From QHWK01 sp035259385 (lineage in GTDB: Bacteria; Acidobacteriota; Vicinamibacteria; Vicinamibacterales; CAVVIG01), in assembly GCA_035259385.1 (NCBI GenBank), contig DATFWL010000257.1:1-64000 (forward strand): a DNA stretch of 64,000 nucleotides. Direction: 5' to 3'. Shown piece after piece: positions 1 through 10,050 of the stretch. Below the pieces are notes generated by a model, which saw only the letters and a program-made list of their open reading frames with translations, was not told the origin of the DNA and made no database searches. Position numbers and translations under genes: made by a program. Position 1 is the stretch's first letter. Every line of letters begins with the position of its first letter.

Positions 1-2133
1 CTCCTCGAAATCAGTCCGCCCGAGCGCGGCCAGCGCACGCACGTGCGAAGCCCACCATAGGCCGACGCGCATTCCCCGCAGTCGGGACCACTGTTCGAGG
101 CCCTCGGACAGTTCCTGGACGCGTGAATCGTCGCCCCGCGCTGCCGCGACAACGGCCTGGATATACCAGCACGGCCACCTGGTGTTCTCGTATCCGTGGG
201 CCTCGCACACGGCAAGAGCTTCTTCGACCAGTTGCTCGGCTTCCTCCCACTGGCCGGTCTTGAAATCGTCGTGAGCCAGCTGGATCATCGCGATGATGCC
301 CGACGCGACGGCGCCCCCGCGACGCGCGTCGTGCACGACGCGCCACAGGCCATCTCGACATCCATCGATTCGGTCGACGTGGGAGGCCGACATCGCGATG
401 CGGATGATCTGGGCCGGGTCCGACTCGCCAGCGAGTACGGCGATCGCCGAATCGAGCGCCGCGAGCGCCGTCCCCTCCGCATGCGCGGGATCCGCAAACA
501 CCTTGCTGTTCAAATCCAGGGCGAGAGGAATCCGCTCGGTGCGAGCCATCGCCTCCTCGAACGACCGCCACAGGTGCTCGTCCCCGGCGTACGCGCACAC
601 CATCAGGAGGGAGTAGAGCGCCTCGGCCACGGCGGGATCGCGAGCGTCGTTGACGCCCGCTCGGCTCTCAATCGCCCCGACGAGCAGGCGATGGGCTGTC
701 GCCACGTCACCGTCGCCGTTCAGCAGGAAGGCGGACGCGGCGACTGCCGCTTGGAGGGACCCCTCGACTTCCACCTCTCCTCGACGGAGCTCGGCGAGCA
801 CGTTCGAGGCATTGCCGAGATCTCCGGCCACGTCCGCGCCGATGTACGCGGCCGCGGCCAGTCGCCGGTGTCCCTCGGTGCTCCGCGGACTGAGCTCAGA
901 CGCGCGAGTCAGCGCCTTGACGCAACCGACAACGTCGCCCCGGGCGAGGATCCGCGCCGCTACTGCCTCGAGTTGGGTTGCGATCGACTCATCCGGCTCG
1001 ACGGTCGACTCCGCGAGGTGCCAGGCACGGCGATCGGGCTGGTTCGCCCAGACCTCGGCCAGCACTCGATGTGCGGCTCGACGTTCTTCCGCCTGAGACA
1101 GATCCACGACGGCCGAGCGGATGAGAGGGTGGCGGAACACGAGCCGGTGTGTTGCATCGTCCAAGTACGCGAGTCGCGAGTGCTCTGCAGCCGCGAGATC
1201 GCGCGCGCTGGCATTCGCGGCTGCTCCAGCTTCGAGGACGCGCAGGTCTCCGGTGCCATCGAGCGCCATGAGCAGCAGCAGCTGTCGCGTCCGCGGCGGA
1301 AGCTCCGTGATCCGCGATCCGAAGAGCGCCTGGAGCCGTCGAGTGATCGGCAGAGGGGAAGGCAGCGCCGTGGCGGATGCGCGCATGCCCGGGCTGAGCG
1401 CGTTGGGGAGCTCCAACAGCGCGAGCGGGTTTCCTTCCGCCTCGACCAGGATGCGTTGGCGAACGGCCGACACGAGTTCGGGGAACCGACTGTCAAGCAG
1501 GTGCGCTGCCGCCCGATCATCGAGCCGCGGGATCTCCAGCTCGGGAAGTCCGGCGTGATCGAAGAAGTGCGCCGCCCCAGTCCGCGACGCGGCGATGAAT
1601 GCGACCTGGCTGCCTCCCAGGCGCCGCGCCACGAAGCTCAGCACGCCGGCGCTCGCTCGATCCAACCAATCGATATCGTCGAGGATGACGAGCAGTGGTC
1701 GTGCAGTGGCTGTCTGCCGGAGCAGCATGAGAGCAGCGTTTGACACGACGAGCCTGCCGGGGGGCGCGCCATCGCCGAAGCCGAGCGCGACGTTGAGCGC
1801 GTTTCGGTGGACCGCCGCGAGCTCTGGCAACGCACTCAGAAGCGGGAGGCAGACCTGGTTCAGACCGGAGAACGTCGTGTCGGCCTCGAACTGGACACCA
1901 CCAGCGCGGAGGATGCGCATACCCACAGCCGATGCCGCCTCCGATGCGGCGGTCATGAGGACGGTCTTGCCGACACCAGGCTCGCCGGTCACGAGCAGGG
2001 CTCCCCCGTCGATGCGGGCGGCATCGAGGAACGCACGGATGCGCTCCATCTCCGACTCGCGCCCGATCAATTCACCGTCCTCGCGGCTGTGGCCTCGCTG
2101 CTCGTCACGCCGCAGCGCGCGTGTGTCGTTCAT
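1..2133 (-). CDS. LuxR/MalT-like AAA ATPase regulator, C-terminus outside window
   Basis: Reading the minus strand from the ATG at 2133 gives one open frame of about 711 residues that runs off the window. It has an N-terminal P-loop ATPase: Walker A GEPGVGKT near residues 45-52 and a Walker B-like LLVILDDIDW, followed by a helical, TPR-like region rich in Ala, Leu and Arg. This is the layout of large ATP-dependent regulators of the LuxR/MalT (LAL) type, which carry a LuxR DNA-binding domain at the C-terminus; that part would lie beyond base 1, so the class is inferred. The gene is divergent from the DUF302 gene. Long open frames on the plus strand here are shadows. Confidence 0.82.
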   Translation of the reverse strand, partial: MNDTRALRRDEQRGHSREDGELIGRESEMERIRAFLDAARIDGGALLVTGEPGVGKTVLMTAASEAASAVGMRILRAGGVQFEADTTFSGLNQVCLPLLSALPELAAVHRNALNVALGFGDGAPPGRLVVSNAALMLLRQTATARPLLVILDDIDWLDRASAGVLSFVARRLGGSQVAFIAASRTGAAHFFDHAGLPELEIPRLDDRAAAHLLDSRFPELVSAVRQRILVEAEGNPLALLELPNALSPGMRASATALPSPLPITRRLQALFGSRITELPPRTRQLLLLMALDGTGDLRVLEAGAAANASARDLAAAEHSRLAYLDDATHRLVFRHPLIRSAVVDLSQAEERRAAHRVLAEVWANQPDRRAWHLAESTVEPDESIATQLEAVAARILARGDVVGCVKALTRASELSPRSTEGHRRLAAAAYIGADVAGDLGNASNVLAELRRGEVEVEGSLQAAVAASAFLLNGDGDVATAHRLLVGAIESRAGVNDARDPAVAEALYSLLMVCAYAGDEHLWRSFEEAMARTERIPLALDLNSKVFADPAHAEGTALAALDSAIAVLAGESDPAQIIRIAMSASHVDRIDGCRDGLWRVVHDARRGGAVASGIIAMIQLAHDDFKTGQWEEAEQLVEEALAVCEAHGYENTRWPCWYIQAVVAAARGDDSRVQELSEGLEQWSRLRGMRVGLWWASHVRALAALGRTDFEE

Positions 2134-2289
2134 GGATGCCGTGCAGGCGGACCTCCGTCTCCGGAAGTCTACGCCACGCAGGTAACGGGGCAAGAGTCGA
2201 GTGCGCCGCCCGCAATGGAGTCATTTGACGCATGACGACGCGCCAGGGCCGGATACAGGATCGCCTCGCTCGATGATTCGGAAGCTGCG

Positions 2290-2727
2290 ATGCCGAGCGA
2301 AGGTCTGGGAAAGAGCGATGTGACGGACCGTCAGAGCGACGTCGATCATGACGCCGTTGTCACGAAGCGGAGCCCGTGGTCGATGGCTGAAACGCTCGCC
2401 CGCCTGTCGGCCGTTGTCGCGGCACGCGGCATGGAAGTGTTCGCCGTCATCGACCACAGCGGCAAAGCCCGGGAGGTCGGTCTCGACCTGCGAAACACGA
2501 AACTCGTGATCTTCGGGAGTCCATCGGCTGCGACGCCGGTGATCGAGGCAGCCCCGCTTGCGGCCCTGGACCTGCCCTTTCGCGTTGTCGTGTGGGAGGA
2601 CGGATATCGCACGCTGCTGAGCTACGCGGCACCTGGAGCGGTCGCACGACGGTATGGCCTCGATGGAAACCTCGCCGACGCACTTGCGAGCATCGAAGCA
2701 GTCACCAGCGCAGTCATCGACCGCTAG
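2290..2727 (+). CDS. DUF302 domain protein
   Basis: A 145-residue protein. The segment from about residue 28 to the end fits DUF302: a helix (AETLARLSAVVAARG), the strand GMEVFAVIDHSGKARE, the pattern LVIFGSP, then PFRVVVWEDG and a C-terminal helix with ARRYGLDG. DUF302 proteins are small alpha/beta proteins of unknown biochemical role, sometimes seen in redox or stress clusters. The first about 27 residues are not conserved in the family, so translation could begin further in, but no better start with a ribosome site is obvious. It ends 5 bases before the receptor start, so the two may be co-transcribed. Confidence 0.8.
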   Translation: MPSEGLGKSDVTDRQSDVDHDAVVTKRSPWSMAETLARLSAVVAARGMEVFAVIDHSGKAREVGLDLRNTKLVIFGSPSAATPVIEAAPLAALDLPFRVVVWEDGYRTLLSYAAPGAVARRYGLDGNLADALASIEAVTSAVIDR

Positions 2728-2732
2728 AACCG

Positions 2733-5700
2733 ATGAACGCGACCACCGCCTCGTCCGTCGCTCCGACCACTACGTCTGGTCGCGGGAAACAGATCAATGC
2801 CGGTCGGTTGCGGGCGCGGCTTGGCGCATCAGTGAGTGCCGCGGCCCTGCTCCTGCTGTGTCGCACGGCGTCAGCGCAGACCACGTACGGGTTTATCGAA
2901 GGGAGGATCACCGACGCGACTGGCGCGGCGCTGCCCGGGGCCACGGTGACTGTCACTCAGCCGACGACCGGCTTCGCCCGGACCGTCGTGAGCAACGAAC
3001 TCGGACTGTATCGCGTGCTGAACTTGAATCCTGCCGATTACGATGTCACCGTCGAGCGAGGCGGATTCGCGAAGGCGACGCGTCGGTCAGTCCGGATCGA
3101 CGTCGGGGAGGCCGTCGTCCTCAACGTCGCGATGGAAGTGGGCAACCTGGCGACCGGGATTGAGGTCGCTCCGTCGATACCGATCGTCAATGCAGCATCG
3201 CCGGAGATCAGCAGAACGATTGACACACGCCACGTCGGCGAACTGCCGCTGAACGGCCGTGATTTCACCCGCCTCACGCTGTTCGCCCCCGGCGTGGTCC
3301 AGACGTCCGGCATTCTGGCGTCCATCGCCGTGAATGCGACGAGCGTGTCGCAGAACAATTTCCTGCTCGACGGCATCGACGCAACGCGCATCGACGACTC
3401 CTACCCGTCGAACGGATTCGAACGCGGTTCGCGTCTGCAGACTGCGAGCGTCGAGAGCATCGAAGAGGTTCGCGTGCTCACGACCAACTACTCAGCCGAG
3501 TACGGGCGCGCACCGGGCGCTGTCGTCAGCGCGGTCACGAAGTCGGGCACCAACGCCTTTCACGGGTCCGGCTACGCGTTTTTTCGGAATGACCGCTTCG
3601 ACGCGCGCAATTATTTTGATGGTCCTCAGAAGCCCGCCTTCGACATGAAGCAGTTCGGGGCGAGCCTCAGCGGCCCGATTCGCCGCAATCACCTGTTCTT
3701 CTTCAACACCTACGAAGGTTCGCGCAAGGATCTCGGCGCCACCGCCTCTGGCACGGTGCCGTCCGCCGCGTTGCGCGCGCGCGTCGCCCCGGCACTTGCG
3801 CCGATCCTGGCGTCGATCCCGCTGCCGACGCAGGCGACATCGAATGAGGACATCGGTCTCGTTCAGTACGCCGAGAATACGAACATCAAGGAGAACATCT
3901 ATTCGGCACGTATCGACGCGAAGGTGTCAGGCCGCGACAGCTTCTACTCGCGGTACAACATCCAGGACGCGCTCGTCGACGGTCCCCAGTACGTCGTGTT
4001 CGCTGCTGCACTTTCCGGACAGCGGCAGTACGTGCCGATTCGCACCCAGAGCTTCATTGCCTCCTACGTCCGAGTCCTGCAATCGAATCTGATGAACGAG
4101 GCGAAGTTCGGGATCAACCATTTCGGGGGCCGGCTCGGCGCGCTTGATCCGCACTCGCCGCAGCCAGTACCGCAAACGACGATCACGGGCGTCAACGTGG
4201 TACCTGGGCTCGCGGCGGAAACGTCGCAGCGGAACACGTCATTCGAGTACATCGACAACGTGTCGTGGTTCCTTGGCGCGCATACCATGAGAGCTGGCGT
4301 CAACATCCGCCGCGTGTGGCACGACTTCGACTCGACGGCAGCCACGACACTCGTCTTCGCGTCCCTGTCGGACTTCGTCTCAAACCGTCCGAGCCAGGCG
4401 ACCTTCACGCCCGCTCTCTCGACGACGTTCATCCGCGGCTGGACCTACAGCGGATACCTGCAGGACGACTTCAGAGCGACCGGTCGGCTGACGGTCAATC
4501 TCGGATTGCGGTACGACTACACGCCGCCTTACGCCGACGTCGACAACCGGGTGCGCAATTTCGACGTGGCGACCATGCGCCCGACCGCAGCAGGCACGCA
4601 ACTCTACGAGCCCGACCGCGACAATTTCGGTCCGAGGCTGGGCTTTACCTATGACCTGCGCGGGAGCGGACGCTCGATTCTGCGAGGAGGCTATGGCTAT
4701 TACTACGGGCTGTCGCCACCGGTAGCGGCCGAGACGCTGCTTGTCGCGAACGCACCGGGGACCACACTGCTGACGCGTGTGCAGGATCCGAACCTCCAGT
4801 ACCCCGTCGCGTCTCTAGCCGCCGGCGTGATGAATCCACCAACGCGGCGGGCCACGGATCCGAATCGACATGACAACTACAGCCGCCAGATGACGGTCAA
4901 TCTCCAGCAGCAGCTCGGCGCATCGACTGCGCTCACGATTGGATACGTCGGCAACTGGAGCCGGCTCAACGAGCGAACCCGCCCCCTGAACCTGATCGAT
5001 CCGGCGACAGGCAAGCGGCCGAACCCTCAGTTCTCACAGATTCTGTTCGCGGAGAGCTCCGGCAGCGCTACGTATAACGCCCTGCAGATCTCGATGACGC
5101 GGCGGCTTTCGAACGGCCTGGCGTTCAATGTCAACTACGCCTACTCCCGGCTGATGGACGATATCGTATCGCCTGAGAATCCATTCGTTTCGTGGGATGT
5201 GGAGTGGGCGCACGGCGACCGGGAGGTGCCCCACAATCTCTCGTTCAATGCGCTCTACGAGCTGCCGTTCGGGGCGGGCAAGCGATGGGGCAACAGCGGC
5301 GGTGGCTTCGCGCAGGTGCTCGGCGGCTGGCAGGTCAACGGCATTGTTCTGGCTCACAGTGGCCGCCCGTACGCGGTGACCCTTGGCGCCGTGACGCGTT
5401 CGGGGACTGGGTGGACCACGAATCAGCGCCCCAACGTCGTGCGCGGCGTTGCGCATGTGGGTGTGATCAACGGACCGACCGGTTGGCTCGACCCAACGGC
5501 GTTCTCCGATCCAGTGACCGGCACATTTGGCGATCTCGGGCGCAATTCAGAGCGCGGGCCGCACTTCGTTCAGGTGGACGCGTCGCTTTTCAAGGACATA
5601 CATCTGGGAGGCAACCAGACGGTGCAGCTGCGAGTCGAGATCTACAACGTCGTCAACCGCCTGCAGCTGCCGGCGGCGCCGAACGCAAACTTCCTGGCGC

Positions 5701-5795
5701 CGGGCAGCTTCGGACAGTTCTTCAACACGTTCGGAAGGACGGAAGGTTTCGGCACGTCGCGCCAGATCCAGTTCGCCGTGCGGTACCTGTTCTGA
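2733..5795 (+). CDS. TonB-dependent outer-membrane receptor, Oar-like
   Basis: A 1020-residue protein. A hydrophobic signal ends near residue 48 at TASA-Q. Residues about 50-135 form a carboxypeptidase regulatory-like beta-sandwich (EGRITDATGAALPGATVTV), followed by a plug region (LPLNGRDFTRL, NNFLLDGIDAT, VSAVTKSGTN) and a long beta-barrel ending in Phe (AVRYLF), the usual C-terminal outer-membrane signature. This matches the Oar-like receptors that are expanded in Acidobacteriota; the ligand is unknown and may be a large sugar or peptide. The start at 2733 was chosen over upstream in-frame codons because it precedes the signal peptide directly. A sensor kinase gene follows 15 bases later, suggesting uptake coupled to sensing. 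Confidence 0.93.
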   Translation: MNATTASSVAPTTTSGRGKQINAGRLRARLGASVSAAALLLLCRTASAQTTYGFIEGRITDATGAALPGATVTVTQPTTGFARTVVSNELGLYRVLNLNPADYDVTVERGGFAKATRRSVRIDVGEAVVLNVAMEVGNLATGIEVAPSIPIVNAASPEISRTIDTRHVGELPLNGRDFTRLTLFAPGVVQTSGILASIAVNATSVSQNNFLLDGIDATRIDDSYPSNGFERGSRLQTASVESIEEVRVLTTNYSAEYGRAPGAVVSAVTKSGTNAFHGSGYAFFRNDRFDARNYFDGPQKPAFDMKQFGASLSGPIRRNHLFFFNTYEGSRKDLGATASGTVPSAALRARVAPALAPILASIPLPTQATSNEDIGLVQYAENTNIKENIYSARIDAKVSGRDSFYSRYNIQDALVDGPQYVVFAAALSGQRQYVPIRTQSFIASYVRVLQSNLMNEAKFGINHFGGRLGALDPHSPQPVPQTTITGVNVVPGLAAETSQRNTSFEYIDNVSWFLGAHTMRAGVNIRRVWHDFDSTAATTLVFASLSDFVSNRPSQATFTPALSTTFIRGWTYSGYLQDDFRATGRLTVNLGLRYDYTPPYADVDNRVRNFDVATMRPTAAGTQLYEPDRDNFGPRLGFTYDLRGSGRSILRGGYGYYYGLSPPVAAETLLVANAPGTTLLTRVQDPNLQYPVASLAAGVMNPPTRRATDPNRHDNYSRQMTVNLQQQLGASTALTIGYVGNWSRLNERTRPLNLIDPATGKRPNPQFSQILFAESSGSATYNALQISMTRRLSNGLAFNVNYAYSRLMDDIVSPENPFVSWDVEWAHGDREVPHNLSFNALYELPFGAGKRWGNSGGGFAQVLGGWQVNGIVLAHSGRPYAVTLGAVTRSGTGWTTNQRPNVVRGVAHVGVINGPTGWLDPTAFSDPVTGTFGDLGRNSERGPHFVQVDASLFKDIHLGGNQTVQLRVEIYNVVNRLQLPAAPNANFLAPGSFGQFFNTFGRTEGFGTSRQIQFAVRYLF

Positions 5796-5810
5796 GCTCG
5801 ATTTCCGTCC

Positions 5811-8800
5811 GTGAGCGCAGGAACCGTCATGACGTGGGCCGACACACTCGAACGGGCGACTCTCGCGCAAAGGATGATCGCGCTGGTCGTTGCCCTCGTG
5901 TGCGGCCCACGTGCGTACGCGTTGGATGTCGCTCTCGACCTCAACCAGTACGCGCACACGGCATGGCCCCTCCGCGAAGGCTTTGCACAAGGGCAGGTCA
6001 CTGCCATTGCGCAAACGCCCGATGGTTATTTGTGGCTGGGGACGGAATTCGGCGTGCTGCGCTTCGACGGCGTTCGGAGTGTGCCCTGGTACCCGCCCGG
6101 AAATGAACAGCTCCCCAACCGGTGGATTCGAAGTCTGCTCGCCGCGCGCGATGGGACTGTCTGGATCGGCACGCTGAAAGGTCTTGCCAGTTGGATGGAC
6201 GGCAGGCTGACCCAGTATCCGCAACTCGCTGGCCACAGCGTCAATACGCTCCTTGTGGATCACGAAGGAACGGTATGGGCCGGCGGGTACGCAGGTCCGA
6301 CCGGGAGGTTGTGCGCGATCAAGAGTGGCAACGTACAGTGCGAGGGCAGCGGTTTCGGCCAGTGGGTGGGATCGTTGTACGAGGACAGCGGCCACACACT
6401 CTGGGCAACGGCTCAGACCGGGCTGTGGCGATGGCGGCCTGGCACGCCGACGCATTACCCGATGCCTGACTCCTCGATCGGCTATTCGCAGGCGTTGAAT
6501 GAGAACGACGACGGCAAACTGCTGATCGTTGCCGAGGACGGAATCAGGCAGCTCGTTGAGGGGAAGGGCGTTGCCTATCCACTTCCAGGCGCTCGGTCCA
6601 GGTTCAAACCAGAACGGCTGCTGCAGGACCGCGATGGCGGTCTGTGGATCGGGACCCTGGACCGCGGCCTCCTGCATGTACACCAAGGCCGCACTGATGT
6701 GTACGCGCAGGCGAACGGCCTGTCCGGCGACTTCGTCACGAGGATTTTTGAAGATCGTGAAGGAAACATCTGGGTCGCGACGAAGAACGGCCTCGACATC
6801 TTTCGCAATCTCACCGTCCGAACGATTTCCACCAATCAGGGCTTGCCGAGTGCACCTCCGTGGTCCGTTCTCGCGGCGAGGAATGGCAGCGTGTGGCTCG
6901 GCACTCTTGGCGGCTTGAGCAGATGGAATGGCGGACGCGTCACGATTTTTCGCCCGGCAGGCAACCGTTCGGCAACAGGAGTGCGGCGCGAGGCAGGGAG
7001 TGGAGGAGGACGCGAGATATTCGATAGCGGGCTTCCAGACGACGGCGTAGGAACACTCTTCGAGGACGAGAGCGGGCGACTCTGGGTCGCCACGCTGCGC
7101 GGGGTGGCGTACTTCGAGAACGGTCGGTTCATTCCTGTCAGCCTCCCCGCGGGACGAACGTCTTCGATCGGCGGAGACAGCGCGGGGAATCTCTGGATTG
7201 CCAACGAAGCGCGCGGCCTCTATCGCCTGCGCGGCGAGAGAGTAGTGGAACAGATTCCGTGGAACAAACTGAAAATCGGCAACCCGGTGACGGCTCTGTT
7301 GCCTGATCCGAAGCAGGGTGGCCTGTGGCTTGGGCTCGAGGGTCACGTGACGTACGTCGAGGACGGTGAGATCCGGGCATCGTACACAGCCGTTGACGGT
7401 TTGGCGGAAGGCCGCGTCAACGACCTCCGGTTCGACGGGAGCGGTGCGCTCTGGGTCGCAATGGAGACTGGCCTCAGCCATGTCAAGGGTGGACGGGTCG
7501 TCACATTGAGCCGCAGGAACGGATTGCCGTGCGACTCTGTGCACTGGATCATGGAAGACGACGACCAATCGGTGTGGCTGTACACGGTTTGCGGGCTGGT
7601 ACGCATTGCCTCGACGGAGTTGAATGCGGCGGTCAGCGATCCGACGCGTGCGATGCAGACGACCGTGTTCGACGGCTCCGACGGCGTGGGACTCCGCGTG
7701 CTTCCTTCCGTGTATCGCCCTCAGGTCGCCAAAACCGCCGACGGAAAACTGTGGTTCCTGCCTGGAGATGGCGTCAGCGTCGTCGATCCGCGTCACCTGC
7801 CGATCAACACCCTTCCGCCGGCAGTCCGCATCGAGCAAGTGACCGCCGACCGTAAGACGTACGACACAGCGTCCGACGTGCGCTTGCCTCCGCTGGTTCG
7901 AAATCTGGAGATTGACTACACCGCGCTCAGCTTCGTCGCGCCCGAGAAGAATCATTTCCGCGTCAAGCTGGAAGGACGGGATCCCGATTGGCAGGACGTT
8001 GGGAATCGCCGACAAGCGTTCTATGCCGACCTCTCTCCGGGCACGTACCGCTTTCGGGTCATGGCCTCGAACAACAGCGGCGTGTGGAACGAGGCGGGGG
8101 CCTTCATGGATCTGTCCATCGCGCCGGCCTACTATCAGACGTCGTGGTTCCGTTTGGCGTCAGTCGTCACGGTTCTGGTTGTGTTAGTCGCATCGCATCA
8201 GTTGCGTCTCCGGCAGATCGCACGCGATTTCAACATGCGCCTCGACGAACGCGTCAACGAGCGGACGCGCATCGCCCGTGAACTGCACGACACGCTGTTG
8301 CAGAGTTTTCAGGGATTGATGCTCCGCTTTCAGAGCGCCCGTGACCTGCTGCCCGCACAACCCGCCAGGGCCGTCGAGGCACTCGACGGCGCTCTCGATC
8401 GGGCCGATCAAGCCATCGCCGAAGGCCGCGACGCGATTCAGAATCTGCGATCGTCCACAGTTGTCGGCAACGAATTGTCGCTGGCGATCACGACGTTGGC
8501 CGAAGAGCTCAAAGGCGGCACCCGAGAGAAGAGCTCGGCGATATTTCGCATGTCCGTCGAGGGCTCGCCGCGCGACCTGCATCCAATTGTCCGCGACGAC
8601 ATCCACCGCATCGCGCGCGAAGCGCTGCGCAATGCATTCCGTCACGCACAGGCGAATCGCATCGAGGCGGAAGTCACGTATGGTCCGCGCGAGCTTCGCC
8701 TGCGCATCCGGGACGACGGCAAAGGCATCGAGCCGCAACACCTGAGCAGCGGACGCGCGAGGCACTGGGGGTTGGCCGGTATGCGCGAGCGCGCCGTTCA

Positions 8801-8954
8801 AATCGGCGCCCAACTGAGTCTGTGGAGTGAAGTGGGAGCCGGCACCGAGGTGGAGTTGCGCATTTCAGGCGCCGTGGCGTACAGCGCACCAAGCGGCGGC
8901 AGCGGCCGCCGAGGCTCGTTTCGGATGAGTCGCAAGGAAGGAAGCGGATCATGA
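5811..8954 (+). CDS. Two-component sensor kinase with periplasmic propeller
   Basis: About 1047 residues. After a signal/anchor segment (residues about 20-40) come many propeller blades of the two-component regulator type (DGYLWLGTEFG, DGTVWIGTLKG, SGRLWVATLRG), then a Y_Y_Y domain near residues 700-770, one membrane helix (VTVLVVLVASHQL), and a cytoplasmic HisKA_3 domain with ARELHDTLLQ (His about 826) and an HATPase domain (DDGKGIEP, GLAGMRERA). This is a hybrid-type extracellular sensor of the NarX/DesK kinase class. The start is GTG 5811; ATG 5829 is equally possible. The stop overlaps the next gene by 4 bases (ATGA), so kinase and regulator are translationally coupled. Confidence 0.93.
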   Translation: MSAGTVMTWADTLERATLAQRMIALVVALVCGPRAYALDVALDLNQYAHTAWPLREGFAQGQVTAIAQTPDGYLWLGTEFGVLRFDGVRSVPWYPPGNEQLPNRWIRSLLAARDGTVWIGTLKGLASWMDGRLTQYPQLAGHSVNTLLVDHEGTVWAGGYAGPTGRLCAIKSGNVQCEGSGFGQWVGSLYEDSGHTLWATAQTGLWRWRPGTPTHYPMPDSSIGYSQALNENDDGKLLIVAEDGIRQLVEGKGVAYPLPGARSRFKPERLLQDRDGGLWIGTLDRGLLHVHQGRTDVYAQANGLSGDFVTRIFEDREGNIWVATKNGLDIFRNLTVRTISTNQGLPSAPPWSVLAARNGSVWLGTLGGLSRWNGGRVTIFRPAGNRSATGVRREAGSGGGREIFDSGLPDDGVGTLFEDESGRLWVATLRGVAYFENGRFIPVSLPAGRTSSIGGDSAGNLWIANEARGLYRLRGERVVEQIPWNKLKIGNPVTALLPDPKQGGLWLGLEGHVTYVEDGEIRASYTAVDGLAEGRVNDLRFDGSGALWVAMETGLSHVKGGRVVTLSRRNGLPCDSVHWIMEDDDQSVWLYTVCGLVRIASTELNAAVSDPTRAMQTTVFDGSDGVGLRVLPSVYRPQVAKTADGKLWFLPGDGVSVVDPRHLPINTLPPAVRIEQVTADRKTYDTASDVRLPPLVRNLEIDYTALSFVAPEKNHFRVKLEGRDPDWQDVGNRRQAFYADLSPGTYRFRVMASNNSGVWNEAGAFMDLSIAPAYYQTSWFRLASVVTVLVVLVASHQLRLRQIARDFNMRLDERVNERTRIARELHDTLLQSFQGLMLRFQSARDLLPAQPARAVEALDGALDRADQAIAEGRDAIQNLRSSTVVGNELSLAITTLAEELKGGTREKSSAIFRMSVEGSPRDLHPIVRDDIHRIAREALRNAFRHAQANRIEAEVTYGPRELRLRIRDDGKGIEPQHLSSGRARHWGLAGMRERAVQIGAQLSLWSEVGAGTEVELRISGAVAYSAPSGGSGRRGSFRMSRKEGSGS

Positions 8955-9583
8955 ACGCCGGGCAGACCCCGATCCGGGTGCTCTCTGTCGACGACCATCC
9001 CCTGCTCCGCGAAGGCGTGGCCTCGCTATTGGCGGGTCACGATGACTTGAAACTCGTGGCCGAGGCTTCGAATGGCCGCGAGGCCGTCGAGCAATTTCGA
9101 GCGCACCGCCCCGACGTCACGCTAATGGATTTGCAGATGCCCGAGATGAACGGTGTCGAGGCCATGATTGCGATCCGCGCGGAGTTTCCTTCGGCTCGCA
9201 TCATCGTCCTCTCGACGTACGCCGGCGATGCGCAGGCGTTACGCGCGCTCGAGGCTGGCGCTCGGGCTTACTTGCTCAAGAGCGACCTCCGGAAAGAACT
9301 TCTGGACGCCATCCGTCTCGTTCATGCAGGTCACAAGCGGATCGTGCTCGAAGTGGCGACGACGTTGGCCGAGCACGCGGCCGATGAAGCGTTGTCGCTG
9401 CGGGAAATCGAGGTGCTCAGGCTGATCGCCGGCGGGAACGCCAACAAGATGATCGCCGACCAACTCTCCATCACCGAAGAAACCGTCAAGGGCCACGTCA
9501 CCAACATTCTCGCCAAGCTGGCTGCAAACGATCGAACGCACGCGGTCACGATCGGCCTGAAACGCGGAATCATCGACCTGTAG
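8951..9583 (+). CDS. NarL/FixJ-family response regulator
   Basis: A 210-residue protein. The N-terminal receiver domain has VDDHPLLREGV and the phosphoacceptor in VTLMDLQMPEM (Asp60), with the conserved Lys in YLLKSD. A C-terminal LuxR-type helix-turn-helix contains LSLREIEVLRLIAGG and ITEETVKGHVTNILAKL. It is the cognate regulator of the kinase immediately upstream, with an ATGA overlap. By context it may control the TonB receptor that starts the operon; no operator was identified. A short C5/G4 hairpin with a GAAAGA loop follows the stop at about 9589-9604 but lacks a T-run. Confidence 0.95.
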   Translation: MNAGQTPIRVLSVDDHPLLREGVASLLAGHDDLKLVAEASNGREAVEQFRAHRPDVTLMDLQMPEMNGVEAMIAIRAEFPSARIIVLSTYAGDAQALRALEAGARAYLLKSDLRKELLDAIRLVHAGHKRIVLEVATTLAEHAADEALSLREIEVLRLIAGGNANKMIADQLSITEETVKGHVTNILAKLAANDRTHAVTIGLKRGIIDL

Positions 9584-9671
9584 CCAAACCCCCCGAAAGA
9601 GGGGCGTCGCTCAAGGACTTCCGGGGCGGGCTCAGACGTCTTGAACGCGCTACCGTGAGCGCAGGCGTCCT

Positions 9672-10040
9672 GTGCAAAGACTTTTCTCGACCTTTCCCTG
9701 TGGACTGCCGGGTGGAGGCCTGTTACTCCTGCGCGCTGCAGCAGCTGTCCCGCTGATGTACGCGGGGCTGCTGACGGTCGCTTCGTCGCCCCCGGCCATT
9801 CTGGAAGTGGTCACAGTGGCGGCCGCAGTCCTGTTGCTGATCGGCTTGTGGACACCGCTCGCTGGCGCGCTGATTGCCGTCACGGAGCTGGGCCTTGCAG
9901 TCCTGCATCCTGCCGAGCCGTGGACGTACGTCCATTTCGCGACGATGGGCGCCGCACTCGCGATGCTCGGACCTGGCGGCTGTTCTCTGGATGCACGCCT
10001 GTTCGGACGCAAGCAGATCCAGATTCCCCCTCAGCAGTAG
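9672..10040 (+). CDS. DoxX-like small membrane protein
   Basis: A 122-residue hydrophobic protein beginning at GTG 9672. It has about four membrane segments (LLLLRAAAAVPLMYAGLL, VVTVAAAVLLLIGLW, ALIAVTELGLAVLH, HFATMGAALAMLG), with the DoxX-type pattern G-L-W-T-P-L-A-G in the second loop and a short polar tail. DoxX-like proteins are quinone- or thiol-linked membrane proteins of uncertain function. The assignment rests on topology and the GLWTPLAG pattern only. The start could differ, since no strong ribosome site precedes the GTG. It is not tightly linked to its neighbours. Confidence 0.6.
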   Translation: MQRLFSTFPCGLPGGGLLLLRAAAAVPLMYAGLLTVASSPPAILEVVTVAAAVLLLIGLWTPLAGALIAVTELGLAVLHPAEPWTYVHFATMGAALAMLGPGGCSLDARLFGRKQIQIPPQQ

Positions 10041-10050
10041 TCGCACCCTC

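Noticed and set aside
196..1743. 515-residue plus-strand open frame
   Set aside because: Antisense shadow of the LuxR-type AAA gene; Arg-rich composition without motifs, while the minus frame has Walker motifs.
2134..2289. Promoter TTGACG...GATACA before the DUF302 gene
   Set aside because: Spacing of about 21 bases is too long for a confident call.
5547..8015. 822-residue minus-strand open frame
   Set aside because: Shadow of the receptor 3' end and the sensor kinase; no family pattern, and it crosses two real genes.
9589..9604. Terminator after the NarL-type regulator
   Set aside because: Only a short C/G stem with no T-run; mentioned with the gene but not called.
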